Positions 46,577-54,571 of a stretch of DNA of 64,000 nucleotides are shown here, one piece after another. Under the pieces are notes generated by a model. That model was not told the origin of the DNA. It did no database searches and saw only the letters and a list, made by a program, of their open reading frames with translations. Both the position numbers and the translations under genes were made by a program. This stretch comes from Shewanella subflava (GTDB taxonomy: Bacteria > Pseudomonadota > Gammaproteobacteria > Enterobacterales > Shewanellaceae), in assembly GCF_025971955.1 (NCBI RefSeq), contig NZ_JAPDMX010000002.1, positions 248,001 through 312,000 on the forward strand, read 5' to 3'. The number at the start of each line of letters is the position of its first letter. Position 1 is the first letter of the stretch.

Positions 46577-48345
46577 GCGTGCATCTCCAAATAAGCAGGA
46601 ATATTCACGTTTTCGCCTTTGGCTGGGTACACGTTAACCGTGCCCACGGTGGTTGATTTTTGTTGGTTGGCTGTTGATAGGTTTTGAGTAATGCCACCTT
46701 TATCAACGCGTGATTGAACAGGGGCAATGGAGTCAACTAGTGGTGTTGGTACCCCCTTATATACTGGGGTAACAGTAGCAGCTAAAGCTGCATTTATGTC
46801 GATACCCATAAGGCTTGTTAGTTGCTCAATTAACCAACCAAATACAGGGAATGTTTCACTCATGAAGTTCCAAACATTCCTAAAAACTGACTTAAAAACA
46901 TTCATCCAGCTCACATCTAAAAAAGCAGCCTTTAGGTCATCCCAGTAATAAATTAACGCTCCTACAGCAACAATTGCGGCAGTAATCCCTGCTACTATAA
47001 ATCCTATTGGGTTGAGTGACATTGCCATATTGACCCCTAACATTGCGCCTCTCATCCAAGTTAATGCCGCTGAAAATGCACCACTAACCCCTGTTGCAGC
47101 CAGCATTCCCGCACTCCATGCTGTCATCACCATTTTGCTAGCACCCATGGTTAAGGTAAATGCCCCCCCTGCAGCCACTAGGGCTAATAAACCAATGGCT
47201 GTATAACCAATGTTTCTGGTTAAGTCAGGATATGTTTCAGCAAACCAAATCACCTTTTTACCCATGTCTGCGATTTTGCCGACAAAGCTATTGAAGGCAG
47301 GTAATACAGCACTGCCAAACGCGGCGCGGATCACAAACCAGCTTTGGGCAAGGCGTTCGCTTTGGTCGGTCATGGCGGCGGCCATTTCTTCGGCCTTATT
47401 CATACCTTTCACTTTGCCCAAGCTTTCAATTGAACCGTTTAGGCCATTCACATCATTCAGTAATAACTTCACCATCGACACGGCTTCTTGCGAACCGAAC
47501 GCTGTGGCTAAGGCATCACCTTCGGCAACGTCGATCACATCACCGTATTTGCCTTTAATCTTATTCAGAATATCGACAATGGGTAACATGGTGCCGTTGG
47601 CATCAGTAAATTGCAGGTTTAGCGCTTTTTGGGCTTTACCGACTCCCGCTAAAAATGATTTGTATTTGGTGGCCGACTCACTGCCCTGCATGGTGGCTTG
47701 CAGTGTGCCCATAATCGCCATTTGTTCTTCAAGTGGTGCCAGCCCTGCCGATGCGCCTAATGCGCCAAAGGCGTCAGCCATTTTTTTACCGTCGGTTTTA
47801 AATGCTTGCACTGCGGTTGCTGTCATGCCTGTTAAGCGTTCTACCCATGCCCCTTCGCCCATTTTCATGGCGTCATTTTTAAAAATGCCATACATGGTGC
47901 CCATGTAACTGGTTACGGTGGCGGCGTCTGCTTTGGTAGCTGCAGCAAGCACGTTACTTGATAAGGTAAAGCGTGACAGGTCGGCATCATTCAGCCCGGC
48001 AATGGCCGATTGAATGTCATAGCTAGACTTCACAAACTCAGTGGCAGACTTACCGTATTTAAGTGCGTATTCGTAAGATGTGTCGGTTAGCATTTTTAGT
48101 GCTGACTCGCGCACACCCAACGATTTAACCTCACCCAGTGCGCGGTCCATTTCAATGGCTGGCATGAGTGCGTTTTGCAACGCATACCCACTGGCCGCAA
48201 TGCCACCAATGCCCGAGGCCATTTTCATGGTTCCGGCTTGGTAGTTAGACGCAAGACCATTAAATTGCTGGCTGATTTTGGCAATCGGCTTAGTAATTTG
48301 GTCTATTAGTCCAACGGTAAACATTAACGGTGCGGGTAAGCTCAT
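46573..48345 (-). CDS. tail tape measure protein (gpT-like)
   Basis: A 590-residue tail-length determinant. It has an N-terminal TP901-type core (AIEMDRALGEVKSLGV ... FVKSSYDIQSAIAGLNDADLS ... GTLQATMQGSESATKYKSFLAGV), then several hydrophobic segments (IGYTAIGLLALVAAGGAFTL; PIGFIVAGITAAIVAVGALIYYW) and a short C-terminal tail. Shorter than P2 gpT (815 residues), so the tail should be shorter. It follows the frameshifted chaperone gene by 33 bases. Confidence 0.92.
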   Translation of the reverse strand: MSLPAPLMFTVGLIDQITKPIAKISQQFNGLASNYQAGTMKMASGIGGIAASGYALQNALMPAIEMDRALGEVKSLGVRESALKMLTDTSYEYALKYGKSATEFVKSSYDIQSAIAGLNDADLSRFTLSSNVLAAATKADAATVTSYMGTMYGIFKNDAMKMGEGAWVERLTGMTATAVQAFKTDGKKMADAFGALGASAGLAPLEEQMAIMGTLQATMQGSESATKYKSFLAGVGKAQKALNLQFTDANGTMLPIVDILNKIKGKYGDVIDVAEGDALATAFGSQEAVSMVKLLLNDVNGLNGSIESLGKVKGMNKAEEMAAAMTDQSERLAQSWFVIRAAFGSAVLPAFNSFVGKIADMGKKVIWFAETYPDLTRNIGYTAIGLLALVAAGGAFTLTMGASKMVMTAWSAGMLAATGVSGAFSAALTWMRGAMLGVNMAMSLNPIGFIVAGITAAIVAVGALIYYWDDLKAAFLDVSWMNVFKSVFRNVWNFMSETFPVFGWLIEQLTSLMGIDINAALAATVTPVYKGVPTPLVDSIAPVQSRVDKGGITQNLSTANQQKSTTVGTVNVYPAKGENVNIPAYLEMHA

Positions 48346-48378
48346 TGGCTATTCCTAGTTTTAAATTTTCGCTTAAGG

Positions 48379-48830
48379 CTATTTACCACCAAACGCCTTA
48401 CATACGGCGTTGGTAACAATGGCTTCTAAATCTTCGCGCTGTCTGGTGAGTAACCAAGCTGCACGGGCAATGCTTATTTCGCTGTCGTCTTCATGGGGCA
48501 ATAAATAGCGACGCATTGTGAGTAATTGCTCAAGCTGGTTGTTGCCTATCGCGTCAACCAGCGCATTTATTTTTTTACGCTAATGGCAATCGACGGCGCG
48601 AACTCCTGTGTTAGCAAGCCTGCAATTTGCAACGCTGCACCCGGTGATGTGTCTAAAATGGAACGCAGTTCTTCTTTGTGTTCTGCATCAACAGTGCGCA
48701 TCACTAGGTTGTAAGCGGGTGCCACTTTGTTGTCTGGCATAATTTCGTTTAAATAGCCGTTGTAATCGTCAGTGGTCATGGTGAAACCAATGGTTACGGC
48801 GGCAATAACTAATGTGATTTGCTTTTTCAT
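48379..48830 (-). CDS. tail assembly chaperone, E and -1 frameshift product E-E'
   Basis: The zero-frame product (48567-48830) is an 87-residue chaperone ending AISVKK. Its last codons GTA AAA AAA TAA contain the slippery heptamer A AAA AAA (48570-48576). A -1 shift there opens an uninterrupted 63-codon extension to the TAG at 48379-48381 (INALVDAIGNNQLEQLLTMR ... AVCKAFGGK), giving a fused protein of about 150 residues. P2 makes gpE and gpE+E' (142 residues) in the same way, just before gene T. The ATGA overlap with the upstream gene (48827-48830) indicates coupled translation. Confidence 0.85.
48570..48576 (-). promoter_or_regulatory. -1 frameshift slippery heptamer A AAA AAA
   Basis: Seven A on the minus strand, in phase GTA AAA AAA, immediately before the zero-frame stop TAA. 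It is the expected recoding site for the E/E' chaperone pair. Confidence 0.75.
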
Positions 48831-49093
48831 GCTGCGTCCTTATTTTTACTGTTAGTTAATAGTTCTTTTAGGTTGTCGAATCCGGCTTGCATCTGGCGCT
48901 CCATTCGGTCGCCCAAATCTTTCACGTCATTTTTAGTGGCGTAGTTTTCGGCCACATGGGTTTTATGGTTGCTCAGTTCAGTGCTGGTTTTATGAGCCAC
49001 ACTGTTTAAATAGGCAATTAACGGCACAGCAATGGTGAGTAACACGCCCACAATGCCAATAATCACCACAAGCCAACTGGTTAAGTGCTCCAT
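48827..49093 (-). CDS. small membrane/coiled-coil protein, possible lysis accessory
   Basis: An 88-residue protein with an N-terminal transmembrane helix (SWLVVIIGIVGVLLTIAVPLIAYL) and a polar coiled-coil C-terminus (NDVKDLGDRMERQMQAGFDNLKELL). This resembles an inner-membrane spanin (Rz-like) or DUF2730-type phage protein. It lies between the holin-like gene (3-base gap) and the tail chaperone (4-base overlap), a typical lysis-accessory position. Identification is tentative. Confidence 0.6.
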   Translation of the reverse strand: MEHLTSWLVVIIGIVGVLLTIAVPLIAYLNSVAHKTSTELSNHKTHVAENYATKNDVKDLGDRMERQMQAGFDNLKELLTNSKNKDAA

Positions 49094-49096
49094 GCG

Positions 49097-49660
49097 TTAC
49101 GCTCCTTTGCTCGGTGGCGTTGGTTCTGTGCGCTGTTTAAGTAGCCCCATTACCCTGTCTTTGTCGCTCGACTCTTTGGTTGAGCTAACCCAGTACGTCA
49201 CCGCACCCGCGACTAAGGTGAATAAATTACCCACTAGATACACAATTAAATCTCGGTTGTTGTCGATAGTTGGGCCATAAAACAACGCCCATAACACGGC
49301 AGCAAACAGGCCTAACAACACAAGCGTTAACGTGGCTGGCATCCAGTGTTCTTTATGTTCGCTTCTGGCGTTTTGGCGGTCGGCAAGTTCTGACTTGTAT
49401 TCATCAAGTGCTAAACGCTGCAGTTCAATATTGCCCTGGCGTATTTGTTCACGTTCTTGCTGTGCCCACTCTTGCAGTTTTAACGCTGCTGCTGGGTCTT
49501 TACGCAAGGCGGCTTGCACGGCTTCGGGTGTATTGTCAGTGCCCAATGCACCCGCAATTTGACTGCCAATGCTTACGGCCAAACCAACTGGACCACCTAG
49601 TAACGGGGCTACGGCTCCGGCGATTGTGCCAACGGTGCTTGTTATGTCTTTCCAGTCCAT
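49097..49660 (-). CDS. holin-like membrane protein (3TM holin family)
   Basis: About 187 residues starting at ATG 49660 (MDWKDITSTVGTIAGAVAPLLGG). Three hydrophobic stretches are visible: one near the N-terminus (GAVAPLLGGPVGLAVSIGSQIAGAL) and two near the C-terminus (PATLTLVLLGLFAAVLWALF and LIVYLVGNLFTLVAGAVTYWV), separated by a charged helix. This matches the GTA/3TM holin type. The gene is next to the endolysin (8-base gap), which supports a role in timing lysis. A longer frame to 49747 is open but would overlap the lysin. Confidence 0.8.
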   Translation of the reverse strand: MDWKDITSTVGTIAGAVAPLLGGPVGLAVSIGSQIAGALGTDNTPEAVQAALRKDPAAALKLQEWAQQEREQIRQGNIELQRLALDEYKSELADRQNARSEHKEHWMPATLTLVLLGLFAAVLWALFYGPTIDNNRDLIVYLVGNLFTLVAGAVTYWVSSTKESSDKDRVMGLLKQRTEPTPPSKGA

Positions 49661-49668
49661 ATGCAGTC

Positions 49669-50217
49669 CTATAAATTCACAATGCGAGTTAACCAGCCAA
49701 AGCTGTATTTTTCTTGGCGCTCGTCGTTGGCGGCAATGTCTACGCAAAACGCAATGCGCTTACCGCGAACGGCCTCAACTAATACCAACAGACCAAGCAG
49801 TTTTCGTTGCGCAACATATTGCTGTAATGCCAATAACGTGCGGCTACCCAATGCACCATCAATCACTAAATCGGGGTAAAGTGTTTGCTGGTTATTTAAA
49901 ACGTTTAATAGGGTTTGCAACTGCTTTGCGGCAGTGGCCACACCTGAGTTAACCCCAAAGTCAAACAACTGCTCGGTTAAGTCTTCACTGATTGCGCTAA
50001 TGTCATCGAGCTTTAACGGTGCCCAGTAACTGTCTTGATAAATCTTGAACGCCAACTCATACGGCAAGTGGCGCATGTCACCTGTGTAGCCATAGTCACG
50101 GGCCACGTTAACTGTGATGCCATAATTAGTTTCACCGCCGCGATCAGTTGGGTCGTTCACATACCCTCCTTCACGTTCAATTAGGTTTTCAATTAGGCGG
50201 TTTTTTAACTGGCTCAT
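49669..50217 (-). CDS. phage endolysin, glycosyl hydrolase 108 type
   Basis: A 182-residue N-acetylmuramidase that cleaves peptidoglycan for lysis. The N-terminal catalytic motif EREGGYVNDPTDRGGETNYGIT carries the Glu of the GH108 family. It is followed by a C-terminal peptidoglycan-binding-3-type region (LYPDLVIDGALGSRTLLAL). No signal peptide is present, so export relies on the neighbouring holin. It overlaps the TraR-like gene by four bases. Confidence 0.9.
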   Translation of the reverse strand: MSQLKNRLIENLIEREGGYVNDPTDRGGETNYGITVNVARDYGYTGDMRHLPYELAFKIYQDSYWAPLKLDDISAISEDLTEQLFDFGVNSGVATAAKQLQTLLNVLNNQQTLYPDLVIDGALGSRTLLALQQYVAQRKLLGLLVLVEAVRGKRIAFCVDIAANDERQEKYSFGWLTRIVNL

Positions 50218-50414
50218 CGTTTGTTCTCACTTAATGTTTGGCACTCAACACACATCTGCACACCGGGTAACAGCTGGCGGCGCTTTTGCGGTATATCTAC
50301 ATCACATTCAATACACTGGGTTGCGCTTGGCCGACTCGGCGGTGTTGTTCGCTTGGTTAAAAACGCTTTTTCTAGGCGTTCTTGCTCAATGCCTGCTCTG
50401 TCGGCGTCATCCAT
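50214..50414 (-). CDS. TraR/DksA-type zinc finger protein
   Basis: A 66-residue protein with one C4 zinc finger (CIECDVDIPQKRRQLLPGVQMCVECQ) preceded by a short helix with DDADRAGIEQERLEKA. TraR mimics DksA plus ppGpp by binding the RNA polymerase secondary channel and shifting host transcription. The N-terminal DxxD-like acidic residues (MDDADRAG) fit that mechanism. It sits in the middle of the late operon between the tail tube and endolysin genes. Confidence 0.85.
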   Translation of the reverse strand: MDDADRAGIEQERLEKAFLTKRTTPPSRPSATQCIECDVDIPQKRRQLLPGVQMCVECQTLSENKR

Positions 50415-50433
50415 TACGTATTCCTGCTATCTA

Positions 50434-50883
50434 TTACTGAACAATGTTTTCAATTTCGTCAGGGCGTAGGTATGGCACCCCGTCGATATGCACAAAGTCA
50501 GGGTCGGTTACATCAAATGGAATTTTAAATAACGAGGCTTGACCGCCTTTTTTGTCGATATCCAAAATGTCGCTTAATTTAATGCGGCAACCAAAGGCTT
50601 CTACTTTCATTTCGTCTTTGCTCGTTTTGGCATAAAACATCATGTCGAACGTTTGCAAGCCGCGCCACGAACCAGCCGACTTGGCCGCATTTGAGATCAA
50701 CTTAAAGTTACTGGCGTTAATGCTCAGCTCGCCACTTGCTGACACATCACCATCAACATAGCCATCGGGTACACCGCTGGTTTGGCTTACGCCACTGTTG
50801 TCGGTAATGGTTAATGTTGCGGTGTCCACTTGCAGCATGATGTCGCCTAAGTTGACGTTAAAATTCATTCCAGATAAACGCAT
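50434..50883 (-). CDS. tail tube protein (DUF2597 type, gpFII position)
   Basis: A 149-residue DUF2597-like protein (MRLSGMNFNVNLGDIMLQVDTATLTITDN ... GQASLFKIPFDVTDPDFVHIDG). It follows the sheath gene, as FII follows FI in P2, and the mainly beta sequence fits a tail tube subunit. The gap to the sheath gene is 20 bases. Confidence 0.8.
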   Translation of the reverse strand: MRLSGMNFNVNLGDIMLQVDTATLTITDNSGVSQTSGVPDGYVDGDVSASGELSINASNFKLISNAAKSAGSWRGLQTFDMMFYAKTSKDEMKVEAFGCRIKLSDILDIDKKGGQASLFKIPFDVTDPDFVHIDGVPYLRPDEIENIVQ

Positions 50884-50903
50884 GTTGGTAGCTCCAGTTG
50901 CCG

Positions 50904-52010
50904 TTAAATACTGCTTAAATCAAGCATGATGTTGACTGTGATTGATTTAGGGCTGTTGTAGGGGCGCACAACCATGTAAATCACCACGCTTTTGTTAGTT
51001 GGCCAGACAATTTCAATATCGCCATCTTTTGGAGGAGTAATATCACCTGGAAACAAATTGCCTAAAATAGTGGTGCTTTTGCTCATGTTGCGTAGCGGCT
51101 TCATAAAATAGGCTTTGTTTAATTCAATGCTGTTGGGGGTTGAATTAAGGGCGCGGTTACCTATGCGGCGAATGGCTAAAATACGCACCTCACGGCTGGC
51201 TTTATGCACAACACGAATGTTTTCAATGTATTGATAGTCACCGCCTGCGGCGTCAAGTGTTGAGCCGTCGCCCCAATACGTGCCTTCAAAATCTGGGTAC
51301 CACTGCGGCACACTAAAACGGGCTGTGGCTAAGGTGTTTAGGGTGGCTAACTCTAATGGCTTTTCGGCACTGTCCACTGGGGCACTGCCTAAACCTAATA
51401 CGCTGCCTGTGGCTACGCGCATTGGGCTGTCGGCAATACTCACTGAGTAGCTGCACAAGCGGCCAGCCAACACGCCCACGTTATTGCCGTGCAATTGCGG
51501 TACAGGGATAATCAGGTGATTGGCTAGCCCTGCTACCAAAGCAACTTGCGCAGCTTCATACGCAGCCCATGTTTGGGTAGCGGCATCGATACCGGCTACG
51601 GCAACAAGGCCAGACACAAAGCGGCCAAGTGAGGCTTGCAAACTAAATAAGTAATCGTGCTTAGCGGTGATTTCTTCTGCAGTATTGCTGACATCACAGA
51701 ACACGACACTTTCAAAGCTTTGCACTTCGTTGGCACGGTCGATGGCTTCAAATACGTCTTCACCGTCTGCCAGTGGGTAAACTGCTGCGGTCCAGTTTTG
51801 CCCCGCGTTTAATTGCGCAGCAATGACTTGATCACGCAGTGAGCTGTCAGCTAATGCGTCTTCAAGATCTGTTTGGGCATTCACGCTAAACAATTGGCTT
51901 TCTTCGCCTACTGCACCCGCGCGACCGACATACAGAAAATGGCGTTCGATGGCAGCAATGTCACCTTGGCCGAGATTCAAATTGTTAACTTGTACTTTAC
52001 CTAGTGCCAT
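50904..52010 (-). CDS. contractile tail sheath protein (DUF2586 type)
   Basis: A 368-residue DUF2586-type protein of the sheath class seen in HP1/K139-like vibriophages and Shewanella phages (MALGKVQVNNLNLGQGDIAAIERHFLYVGRAG; ITPPKDGDIEIVWPTNKSVVIYMVVRPYNSPKSITVNIMLDL). The C-terminal strand should link neighbouring subunits. A sheath proves the tail is contractile (myovirus morphology). Confidence 0.87.
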   Translation of the reverse strand: MALGKVQVNNLNLGQGDIAAIERHFLYVGRAGAVGEESQLFSVNAQTDLEDALADSSLRDQVIAAQLNAGQNWTAAVYPLADGEDVFEAIDRANEVQSFESVVFCDVSNTAEEITAKHDYLFSLQASLGRFVSGLVAVAGIDAATQTWAAYEAAQVALVAGLANHLIIPVPQLHGNNVGVLAGRLCSYSVSIADSPMRVATGSVLGLGSAPVDSAEKPLELATLNTLATARFSVPQWYPDFEGTYWGDGSTLDAAGGDYQYIENIRVVHKASREVRILAIRRIGNRALNSTPNSIELNKAYFMKPLRNMSKSTTILGNLFPGDITPPKDGDIEIVWPTNKSVVIYMVVRPYNSPKSITVNIMLDLSSI

Positions 52011-52014
52011 GGTA

Positions 52015-52782
52015 TTACCCTTTCATGTCTTGTTTTTTGACGTTCCAACCGTGATTTATACCTTGCATTACACGTTTGAATATTTTGGTTTGTTCTTCTA
52101 CGTTAGCGCCCAGTATTTCTCGGGCAGGTAGTTTTATATTCCAAGATGGCTTGGAAGATTTGCTCTCGTTTTTAAGCTTTGTTATCAGCATTCCCGCTTG
52201 CATATAACTGATATTTTCAACTATCCACCCTGCTGTAGCTCTTACTGTATAAGCCCCTAACTTTTTACGTTGTGATACTTCGCTTTTTGCTACTCTGCGT
52301 TTCATACCTAGCTTTATCAGATATTTTGCTTGAGCTCTGGTCGCATTGCCTTTGTCATGGCCTTTTCTGGCTTCATATCGCTGCATTGATGCTGAGTATT
52401 CGGCTTTATTTCTGGTTATCGTGTAACCAGTAGAATGCATATTGGCTATCACACCTGTTGAAAACTTACCTTTACCTGGCATTTGGGGTTGAAAATAAAC
52501 ACGGGCAAGATCAGATGTTTCTTTTGGTTGACTAATCCTCATATAGTTGGGGATTTTTCTAAACATCTTGTCTCTTTTTCCGCCAGCCTTTCTTTTTCTT
52601 TTAATTGGTGCCCACGGTGTTCCATCTGGTGACTTTTGCTGCTTAGCTCTAGTTTGCGATTTCTTTCTTACTGAATCAGCCATACGCCACATTGCTCTTC
52701 GACGCTTTTTAAGTGGTAATGCAAGTAGAGCTAATTGAAGCTGTGTTTCTTTTAGGTTGTTGACATTTACCTTAAAATTCAT
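52015..52782 (-). CDS. phage virion morphogenesis/tail completion protein (gpS-like)
   Basis: A 255-residue, strongly basic gpS-family protein (ALPLKKRRRAMWRMADSVRKKSQTRAKQQKSPDGTPWAPIK), with the conserved DGTPWAP core. P2 gpS is needed to complete the tail before head joining. It is longer than P2 gpS (150 residues). It shares 4 bases with the upstream gene. Confidence 0.85.
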   Translation of the reverse strand: MNFKVNVNNLKETQLQLALLALPLKKRRRAMWRMADSVRKKSQTRAKQQKSPDGTPWAPIKRKRKAGGKRDKMFRKIPNYMRISQPKETSDLARVYFQPQMPGKGKFSTGVIANMHSTGYTITRNKAEYSASMQRYEARKGHDKGNATRAQAKYLIKLGMKRRVAKSEVSQRKKLGAYTVRATAGWIVENISYMQAGMLITKLKNESKSSKPSWNIKLPAREILGANVEEQTKIFKRVMQGINHGWNVKKQDMKG

Positions 52783-53243
52783 GACCGTTTATTCTCAACT
52801 TGAACTTCTTCTGCCCAGTCGGTCACAATGTTTGTTAATTTGAATTTTTTTCCTAGATATTGAATAGGTCCTTGCTCGTCTTCTTCTATTTCAAGATCTT
52901 CAACCAGCTCAAGACTAATAAACATTTGTGCATGGTCATGGCTAATCACGTCAATATCTATTGATGGCTCTGTAAGTCCATATTCTTCCTGTGGCCATTC
53001 ATTATCTGACAACCAAGCCGCTAGAATTGCGAGCACGGTATAAGGGTTAATGTGTCTATGAGGAAGACGTTCAATTGCAATCACAGCGCTATGCTGCCAT
53101 TTAGCTATTAAGATCCCTTTTCCTTGGTCATCTTGGATAATGTGCAATTGGCCGTTATCTTGCCAAGCATCTATATCATTGAGCTTAATTGCAGGTTTTA
53201 GGCTTTCATATAAATGCATGGTTAAATCATTTAGCACTGTCAT
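52779..53243 (-). CDS. tail completion protein (gpR-like)
   Basis: A 154-residue protein placed between the head completion and gpS-like genes with four-base overlaps on both sides. The block INPYTVLAILAAWLSDNEWPQEEYGL and an acidic C-terminus are consistent with P2 gpR, which helps terminate the tail. Assignment rests on pattern and on the conserved L-R-S order. Confidence 0.75.
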   Translation of the reverse strand: MTVLNDLTMHLYESLKPAIKLNDIDAWQDNGQLHIIQDDQGKGILIAKWQHSAVIAIERLPHRHINPYTVLAILAAWLSDNEWPQEEYGLTEPSIDIDVISHDHAQMFISLELVEDLEIEEDEQGPIQYLGKKFKLTNIVTDWAEEVQVENKRS

Positions 53244-53701
53244 AGTGAATGCACTCCCGCACGGCCAAGGCCTAGCAATAACCGCACTGAACGGTTTGAT
53301 TGCGCTAATATGGTGTTTTGTTGTTCATCATCTTGGGCTTTGTTGTTGCCAGCGTCTTTTTGATCAACGGCAGAAAAATAGCCCAGCAAATCGGCATGGG
53401 AACGGGCATACACTGCGCCGCGGTAAATGCTGATTTGCTGCTCGCTGAAATCAGGAACCAAGCTAGCGCTTAGGGCAAAAGGGACATCCTTGTCAGTTTC
53501 ATCATTGGAGATAATGAAATTCAGTATTTGTTGCTGTACTTCGGCCACGCTGCGGTTAAGCGAGTCGGCCAGTACGGCTTCTTCAAACATTTCAGGTATG
53601 CGGCGATGCTGGCGAAATTCGCCAGTAGACAATGCAGGCCAGTTGCTACCGATATCGATAGCAATACTGTCTTGTGCTGTTGCCTCAAATCCAAAGCTCA
53701 T
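53240..53701 (-). CDS. head completion protein (gpL-like)
   Basis: A 153-residue gpL-type protein (IDIGSNWPALSTGEFRQHRRIPEM ... LADSLNRSVAEVQQQI ... YRGAVYARSHADLLG). It fills the connector after DNA packaging. It is downstream of the small terminase gene, the same M-L order as in P2. Confidence 0.87.
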   Translation of the reverse strand: MSFGFEATAQDSIAIDIGSNWPALSTGEFRQHRRIPEMFEEAVLADSLNRSVAEVQQQILNFIISNDETDKDVPFALSASLVPDFSEQQISIYRGAVYARSHADLLGYFSAVDQKDAGNNKAQDDEQQNTILAQSNRSVRLLLGLGRAGVHSL

Positions 53702-53815
53702 ACATCACCTTGCTTGCATCACTGGTTAATTGGGTTCAGTGCGGTTAGCGTCACAGTGGTTTTTAACGGTCGCCCGTTAAACACTCAGCTAGCGCACTGG
53801 AGGGTTGGGAGTCTT

Positions 53816-54571
53816 TTATGTCGAACCACTCTCTTGTGAGCCATAGGCTTCAAGCGCGCGTATTCGCATATCAATTTTGTTTCTTACGGTTTTTACCTGG
53901 GCATGCTTGTGCAAACTGGCCGCTTTTTCGAGTAACGCATCAGCTTGTTGTAGGCGCTCAATGTCGCCAACCTGTGTTGGTTTAATGTCACCGTTAGTTG
54001 TTCGCAGTAATGCCAGCCCCGCGAACTTGTAAAACTTGGCGGTAACCGGTTCAGGCAGTTTCCAATCGTTAACCACGCGCTTAAATACCCTGCTGAAATA
54101 CGGTTCAATGCTGTTGCCGTTTTCGGCTTGCACTTCTGCCCAATCAAATATTGTGTCTGCAATAAAGCCCGGCCACTGGCGGCGAATGCTGCCCGCCATA
54201 GGTTGCCCCAGTTCGATGGCGCGAAAAGCCAGTTCAAGCGCTTGGGCAAGGTTGCCCACGTCAAACAACCAAATAATGCAATAAGCAAAAATAGGATGGT
54301 CATCTACTTTGTCCTTTTGGTTAGCGTCTAGCTTTGCTAAATAGTCAGTGGTAATGGGTAGCCACTTGGGCAGTAACACATCACGTTTATGGCTTACTTT
54401 GTCGCTGCGTCTGGCAAAGCTTTTTAGCCGTGTTAAATCTGTTTCCAGTTCGATCAGTTGTAAGTGCAGGCTTGGGGCATATTGGCCGTTACCTGTTTGG
54501 CTTACTTTTTCGAGTTGCTTTTGGGCGCGGCGACTTTCTTTGAACGCGAGGATTTTGGCGCCGCCGATGGC
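53816..54571 (-). CDS. terminase small subunit (gpM-like), start by -1 frameshift or non-AUG
   Basis: P2 gpM-type terminase subunit. The conventional start, a GTG at 54379, gives only 187 residues and cuts into the homologous region. Upstream of it the same frame stays open and reads ESRRAQKQLEKVSQT, then YAPSLHLQLIELETDLTRL and SFARRSDKVSHKRDVLLPKW, which matches the gpM N-terminal half. The open frame goes back to about 54599 and contains no ATG, GTG or TTG. From 54571 the product would be about 251 residues, close to P2 gpM (247). A dnaX-like slippery site A AAA AAG in the upstream gene leads exactly into this frame. Confidence 0.8.
   Translation of the reverse strand, partial: AIGGAKILAFKESRRAQKQLEKVSQTGNGQYAPSLHLQLIELETDLTRLKSFARRSDKVSHKRDVLLPKWLPITTDYLAKLDANQKDKVDDHPIFAYCIIWLFDVGNLAQALELAFRAIELGQPMAGSIRRQWPGFIADTIFDWAEVQAENGNSIEPYFSRVFKRVVNDWKLPEPVTAKFYKFAGLALLRTTNGDIKPTQVGDIERLQQADALLEKAASLHKHAQVKTVRNKIDMRIRALEAYGSQESGST

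Noticed and set aside
47210-47908. 232-codon frame opposite the tape measure gene
   Set aside because: Antisense shadow with no recognisable family and no ribosome-binding site.
53816-54379. gpM as a simple GTG-started gene of 187 residues
   Set aside because: This start removes about 60 residues that clearly look like gpM; the upstream frame is open and matches P2 gpM in length.
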